From CAIMZW01 sp037135095 (GTDB taxonomy: Bacteria; Actinomycetota; Actinomycetes; Nanopelagicales; Nanopelagicaceae): DNA of 23,854 nucleotides. This document shows positions 23,701 through 23,854 of the stretch, one piece after another (position 1 is the first letter of the stretch; each line of letters opens with the position of its first letter). The DNA lies in contig JBAXKZ010000023.1 of the NCBI GenBank assembly GCA_037135095.1, positions 1-23,854 of the forward strand, read 5' to 3'. The notes beneath the pieces were generated by a model. That model was not told the DNA's origin, searched no databases, and worked only from the letters and a program-made list of their open reading frames with translations. The translations under genes and the position numbers were made by a program.

Positions 23701-23703
23701 TAG
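23683..23703. repeat. Tandem direct repeat with 11-bp period at the -35 region
   Basis: CTGTCAATAG occurs twice, at 23683-23692 and 23694-23703, one helical turn apart. On the minus strand each copy is CTATTGACAG and so contains a TTGACA. Only the copy at 23694-23703 is correctly spaced from a -10 box. The second copy could be a binding site for an activator or a relic of promoter duplication. Confidence 0.7.
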
Positions 23704-23717
23704 GGTGAGATTTCAAC

Positions 23718-23737
23718 TGGGAGCTTTGACACTCCCA
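23718..23737. repeat. Short inverted repeat between the radA start and the sugar operon
   Basis: TGGGAG and CTCCCA are separated by eight bases and lie about 18 bases before the radA start. There is no run of T after it, so it is not a convincing terminator. It could be a binding site for a radA regulator or chance. Confidence 0.3.
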
Positions 23738-23742
23738 ACCGC

Positions 23743-23748
23743 TAACCT
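23743..23748 (+). promoter_or_regulatory. Putative -10 box of radA (leaderless GTG)
   Basis: TAACCT fits TANNNT and ends six bases before the GTG start of radA; there is no Shine-Dalgarno sequence. A TTGACA at 23726-23731 is only 11 bases upstream, too close for a normal -35 box. Confidence 0.45.
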
Positions 23749-23754
23749 TTCGTC

Positions 23755-23854
23755 GTGGTTAAATCTCCCTCCCCAGCAAAAGATCCTTACCGCTGTACGG
23801 AATGTGGTTGGACGGCCAATAAATGGGTGGGTCGATGTGGCGAATGTCAGGCTT
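23755..23854 (+). CDS. radA: DNA repair protein RadA (Sms), N-terminal fragment
   Basis: Start of RadA, the RecA-like ATPase that aids branch migration in recombination repair; only the first 33 codons are inside the window. The visible part is the N-terminal C4 zinc finger: YRCTECGW (C14, C17) and WVGRCGECQA (C28, C31), with the KW-x-GRC pattern typical of the family. The start is GTG at 23755-23757, with the upstream in-frame stop at 23743. Frame remains open to the window end. Divergent from the sugar operon. Confidence 0.88.
   Translation, partial: MVKSPSPAKDPYRCTECGWTANKWVGRCGECQA

Noticed and set aside
23683..23703. Short tandem repeat as a CRISPR seed
   Set aside because: Two copies of 10 bases with a one-base spacer; no repeat-spacer array and no cas genes.
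23718..23737. Inverted repeat TGGGAG/CTCCCA as a terminator
   Set aside because: Short arms, eight-base loop and no U-run; it also lies upstream of both genes, where a terminator is not needed.

Overview
The window looks like a compact chromosomal stretch of an actinobacterium with intermediate GC. The evidence is lineage-typical genes: an XPB-type helicase with its Rv0862c-like partner, a 32-residue bS22 ribosomal protein close to proC, and a cytochrome c maturation cluster in the gene order I recall for Mycobacterium tuberculosis Rv0525-Rv0529. Gaps are tiny, many genes overlap by 1-10 bases, and starts often lack a Shine-Dalgarno sequence but have a TANNNT box 6-9 bases upstream. A small-genome aquatic actinobacterium (Nanopelagicales-like) would fit, but that is inference. 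I see no tRNA, rRNA, CRISPR array, insertion sequence or phage gene, and no gene-free stretch above 300 bases.

Region 1 (1-3945, minus strand): a five-gene operon, histidine phosphatase > TlpA/ResA-like thioredoxin lipoprotein > CcdA > ResB > CcsB (cut by the window edge). It is a System II cytochrome c biogenesis module; CcdA and TlpA pass reducing power outward, ResB and CcsB handle heme.

Region 2 (3985-9697, plus strand): an HAD-IB phosphatase divergent from region 1, then the Rv0862c-like protein, an M20 metallopeptidase and the XPB helicase.

Region 3 (9688-15507): mixed genes. On the minus strand are a glutaredoxin-like protein and a small unknown protein. Divergent from them is a large secreted metalloprotease with a fibronectin III domain and propeller-like repeats. 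It converges on bS22, preceded by a secreted repeat protein and proC. A plus-strand Cys-rich unknown protein follows.

Region 4 (15553-23703, minus strand): the standout, an eight-gene tightly packed sugar operon. In order of transcription: periplasmic-binding-type lipid-exported sugar-binding protein, two-domain ABC ATPase, permease, SMP-30 lactonase, GntR/FadR regulator, aldose 1-epimerase-like protein and two SDR dehydrogenases. It has a recognisable promoter (TTGACA, 17 bases, TAATTT) and, over the expected transcription start, a 21-bp palindrome whose core matches the TNGTNNNACNA operator type bound by FadR-family regulators. The gene set fits import and oxidation of an aldose to a lactone and then a sugar acid; no dehydratase or aldolase is present, so the substrate and the rest of the pathway are unknown.

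The window ends with the start of radA, divergent from the sugar operon.
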